A DNA stretch of 36,359 nucleotides. Source: Candidatus Bipolaricaulota bacterium. Its GTDB lineage: Bacteria > Bipolaricaulota > Bipolaricaulia > Bipolaricaulales > Bipolaricaulaceae. Both the position numbers and the translations under genes were made by a program. Location: assembly GCA_014361015.1 (NCBI GenBank), contig JACIWJ010000013.1:1-36359 (forward strand). Reading direction: 5' to 3'. Positions 34,169-36,359 of this stretch are shown piece after piece; positions within the stretch are counted from its first letter, which is position 1; each line of letters starts with the position of its first letter. The notes beneath the pieces are model-generated. The model did no database searches and was not told where the DNA came from. It saw nothing but the letters and a program-made list of their open reading frames with translations.

Positions 34169-34792
34169 TCAGGTCCCGAACAGGCGGTCCCCCGCGTCTC
34201 CAAGCCCGGGGCGGATGTAGCCGTGGGCATCGAGCTCGCGGTCGAGGGCTGCGGCGTACACGGGGACATCGGGGTGGAGCTCCTGGATCGCGCGCAGCCC
34301 CTCCGGCGCAGCGACGAGGCACAGGAAGCGAACATCCTGTGCTCCCCGCTCCTTCACGATCTGCACCGCGCGGCCGGCGGACCCCCCGGTGGCGAGCATC
34401 GGATCGACCACGATCACGAGCGCGTCCTCCAGGTGCGCGGGAAGCTTGGCGAAGTACTCCACCGGCTTCAGGCTCTCTGGATCGCGGTAGATCCCGATGT
34501 GCCCAACCCGGGCGCTGGGGATGAGGGACAGGACCCCATCGAGCATCACGATCCCCGCCCGCAAGACGGGGACGAGGACCACCGGCCGGGCGAGGTCGAC
34601 CCCCTCCGTCCGCTCCAGCGGCGTCTCCACCTCCACCTCCCGCAGCGGGAAGTCCCGCGTGATCTCGTACACCATCAGCGCGGTGACCTCCTCGAGGATC
34701 TGGCGAAACTGGAGGCGATCCGTGCGCCGGTCGCGGAGCCGGGTTAGCTTGGCCCGAATGAGGGGATGTTCAACGAGGATGAACGTCGCCAT
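34169..34792 (-). CDS. upp: Uracil phosphoribosyltransferase
   Basis: 207 aa: HPLIRAKLTRLRDRRTDRLQFRQILEEVTALMVYEITRDFPLREVEVETPLE... PVLRAGIVMLDGVLSLIPSARVGHIGIYRDPESLKPVEYFAKLP... VVDPMLATGGSAGRAVQIVKERGAQ. Confidence 0.96.
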   Translation of the reverse strand: MATFILVEHPLIRAKLTRLRDRRTDRLQFRQILEEVTALMVYEITRDFPLREVEVETPLERTEGVDLARPVVLVPVLRAGIVMLDGVLSLIPSARVGHIGIYRDPESLKPVEYFAKLPAHLEDALVIVVDPMLATGGSAGRAVQIVKERGAQDVRFLCLVAAPEGLRAIQELHPDVPVYAAALDRELDAHGYIRPGLGDAGDRLFGT

Positions 34793-34832
34793 GCTGGGGC
34801 TGAGGGTAGCTCGCGCGGCGGCGCGCGCAACC

Positions 34833-35717
34833 CTAGATGAGGGACAGGTAGTCGTGCCTCTCGCCGAGAACCTTGTCCAGATGGACCTGCCATAGCTTGA
34901 GGGTCTTGTAGAGGGAGGCGACGAGCCACCGCCGCACCGGGTCGCGCGGGCCGAGCAGTGCGTACACCCTCTCGTCGAGGCCCGTCTCCGCCGGCTCTTC
35001 CTGGAGCCAGCGGGCGAGGGCCCCCCCGATGGCGCGGAGGGTGAAGATCCTTTCTGGGTCGAGCTTGGGTGCGACGCGAAGGGAGGGGAGACAAACGAGA
35101 ACGGAGGGCGGCTCCTCGTTCCCGATGCTGTGAGCGAGGCGATCCATGTTCCAGAGGAGGGTATAGGCACAGGGATGGTGCGCAAGCAGGGTCAGCGGAG
35201 ACTCCTCCTTGTCCACGAGGGACCGCACCAAGGGAGATGCAGCCCGTTCGGCCCACTGGTCGAGGGTCGCGTCCACCACCGCTGGCCCCTCCCCGATCGC
35301 CAGGACGACCTCTCCCACCGCGCGAGCGGCCTCGGCCCGTTCCGGAGTGCGACTCCCAAGGAGCTTCCCGAGCGGCCCGCTCCCCTTGCCGTCCTCCGCC
35401 CACTTCACGAACGCTCGCCCCACGAGGTCGAGCCTGCGCTGGACGGGCAGAGGGAGGTCCCCACACCCTCCGCATCGCGGGCCGGCCCGCCCGGCACCGA
35501 TCATGGCCAGGACCTGCTCCAGCCCTTCGAGGAACCGGTGCGAGCAGGGCTCGAACCCCCACCGCGGCATCCGGTCCCGAACGAGGATCGCCCACCGGGG
35601 GAGGGAGATCTCCTCGACAAGGCTGTTCAGGTAGAGGACTTCCTCGTCAAACGCCTCGCGGCCCTCGATCCCCGGTGCTTCCCACCACTCGGCGATGCGC
35701 CTCTCCGCGACCTTCAC
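34833..35717 (-). CDS. Hypothetical protein, 294 aa, no family recognised
   Basis: GTG start with a GGGGGAAGG SD: VKVAERRIAEWWEAPGIEGREAFDEEVLYLNSLVEEISLPRWAILVRDRMPRWGFEPCSHRFLEGLEQVLAMIGAGRAGPRCGGCGDLPLPVQRRLDLVG... Confidence 0.65.
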   Translation of the reverse strand: MKVAERRIAEWWEAPGIEGREAFDEEVLYLNSLVEEISLPRWAILVRDRMPRWGFEPCSHRFLEGLEQVLAMIGAGRAGPRCGGCGDLPLPVQRRLDLVGRAFVKWAEDGKGSGPLGKLLGSRTPERAEAARAVGEVVLAIGEGPAVVDATLDQWAERAASPLVRSLVDKEESPLTLLAHHPCAYTLLWNMDRLAHSIGNEEPPSVLVCLPSLRVAPKLDPERIFTLRAIGGALARWLQEEPAETGLDERVYALLGPRDPVRRWLVASLYKTLKLWQVHLDKVLGERHDYLSLI

Positions 35718-35836
35718 CCTTCCCCCTTGGTGCTCCCGTTCCCCGCACGACCCCGCGCCCCCGGAGCATTCTACTCCCCCCTCCTCCGTCCACAACGGCG
35801 GAAGAGGCGCGCGTGACCCGCGGGCAGCTGGCGCTC

Positions 35837-36359
35837 TCACCCCCCTTTCCGCTCCCACAAACGTCGGAACCGGTTCTCCCGGCCGGCGATGAGGCGACGG
35901 ATGTTGGAGCGATGGGTGTAGAAGACGAAGGCGGCGAGGCCGAGGGTGAGGGCGCGCACCTCCATGGGGACGGGATGGTTCGAGTAGCGATCGAGGAGGA
36001 ACGCCCCCACGGGGAGGGTCACCGCCGCGGACAGGGACCCCACGGATACGATCCCCGTCGCGAACACGGCGAGGGCGAATGCCGCCGCGGACAGGGCCGC
36101 GGGCAGGGGGGCGAGGGCGAGCACAACCCCGGCCCCCGTCGCCACCCCCTTCCCCCCGCGGAACCGCAGGTAGGGCGAGAACACGTGCCCAAGGATCGCC
36201 CCCAACCCCGCGGCCATGGCGAGGGACACGGCCCCCCCTCCCCACACGGGGAGGCGGGGGAGGAACGCGGTGGCGAGGTAGCCCTTCCCCACGTCAAGGA
36301 CCATCACCGGGACCCCAAGCTTCCACCCCAGGACGCGCAGGGCATTGGTCCCCCCCACG
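35837..36359 (-). CDS. plsY: Glycerol-3-phosphate acyltransferase PlsY, missing N-terminus (window edge)
   Basis: GGTNALRVLGWKLGVPVMVLDVGKGYLATAFLP... LGAILGHVFSPYLRFRGGKGVATGAGVVLAL, the PlsY motifs. Confidence 0.95.
   Translation of the reverse strand, partial: VGGTNALRVLGWKLGVPVMVLDVGKGYLATAFLPRLPVWGGGAVSLAMAAGLGAILGHVFSPYLRFRGGKGVATGAGVVLALAPLPAALSAAAFALAVFATGIVSVGSLSAAVTLPVGAFLLDRYSNHPVPMEVRALTLGLAAFVFYTHRSNIRRLIAGRENRFRRLWERKGG

Noticed and set aside
1-36359. CRISPR arrays, IS elements, prophage or defence islands
   Set aside because: No regularly spaced repeats, transposase, integrase or phage-like proteins seen on either strand.

Overview
GC-rich bacterial chromosome segment. It is dense with housekeeping genes, and I see no CRISPR array, transposon or prophage. 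The gene content and style suggest an uncultured deep-branching lineage such as Bipolaricaulota/Acetothermia, but that placement is a low-confidence guess. Left to right: cysS (partial, -), small multidrug-export-like protein, mgtE, a small membrane protein, yajC, secD, holA (-), tRNA-Leu(GAG), plsX, acpP, asnS, HU (-), rpsF, ssb, rpsR, a two-domain nucleotidyltransferase-like protein, a 1067-aa GlyA-GcvT fusion, a Lon-like AAA protease (-), a secreted PLD, two PKD-type surface proteins (-), rplM (-), FAH-family (-), purA (-), ileS (-), purB (-), transketolase, tRNA(CAU), RNase HI, dtd, rpmF, then MFS, TIM-barrel isomerase, SDR and upp (all -), a hypothetical protein (-), and plsY (partial, -). 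The observations I consider strongest are these. (1) Promoter -10 hexamers sit 6-9 nt upstream of several start codons with no Shine-Dalgarno, which predicts widespread leaderless mRNAs. (2) Both tRNA genes carry an almost identical box, TACCATCSTCCCGC, ending at the mature tRNA 5' end, with a -35 at 17-bp spacing; this predicts 0-2 nt tRNA leaders. One of these promoters lies inside the transketolase coding sequence, whose stop codon lies inside the tRNA. (3) There is a single-ORF fusion of SHMT, a degenerate GcvT/YgfZ-like domain and GcvT. (4) A structured small-RNA candidate between asnS and HU has a strong promoter. (5) A short upstream ORF with its own perfect TATAAT, overlapped by a hairpin, precedes ileS. 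(6) A 22-bp divergent lon/PLD promoter contains one near-symmetric TATGATA. All promoter, RNA and domain calls come from reading the sequence; no database or folding program was run.
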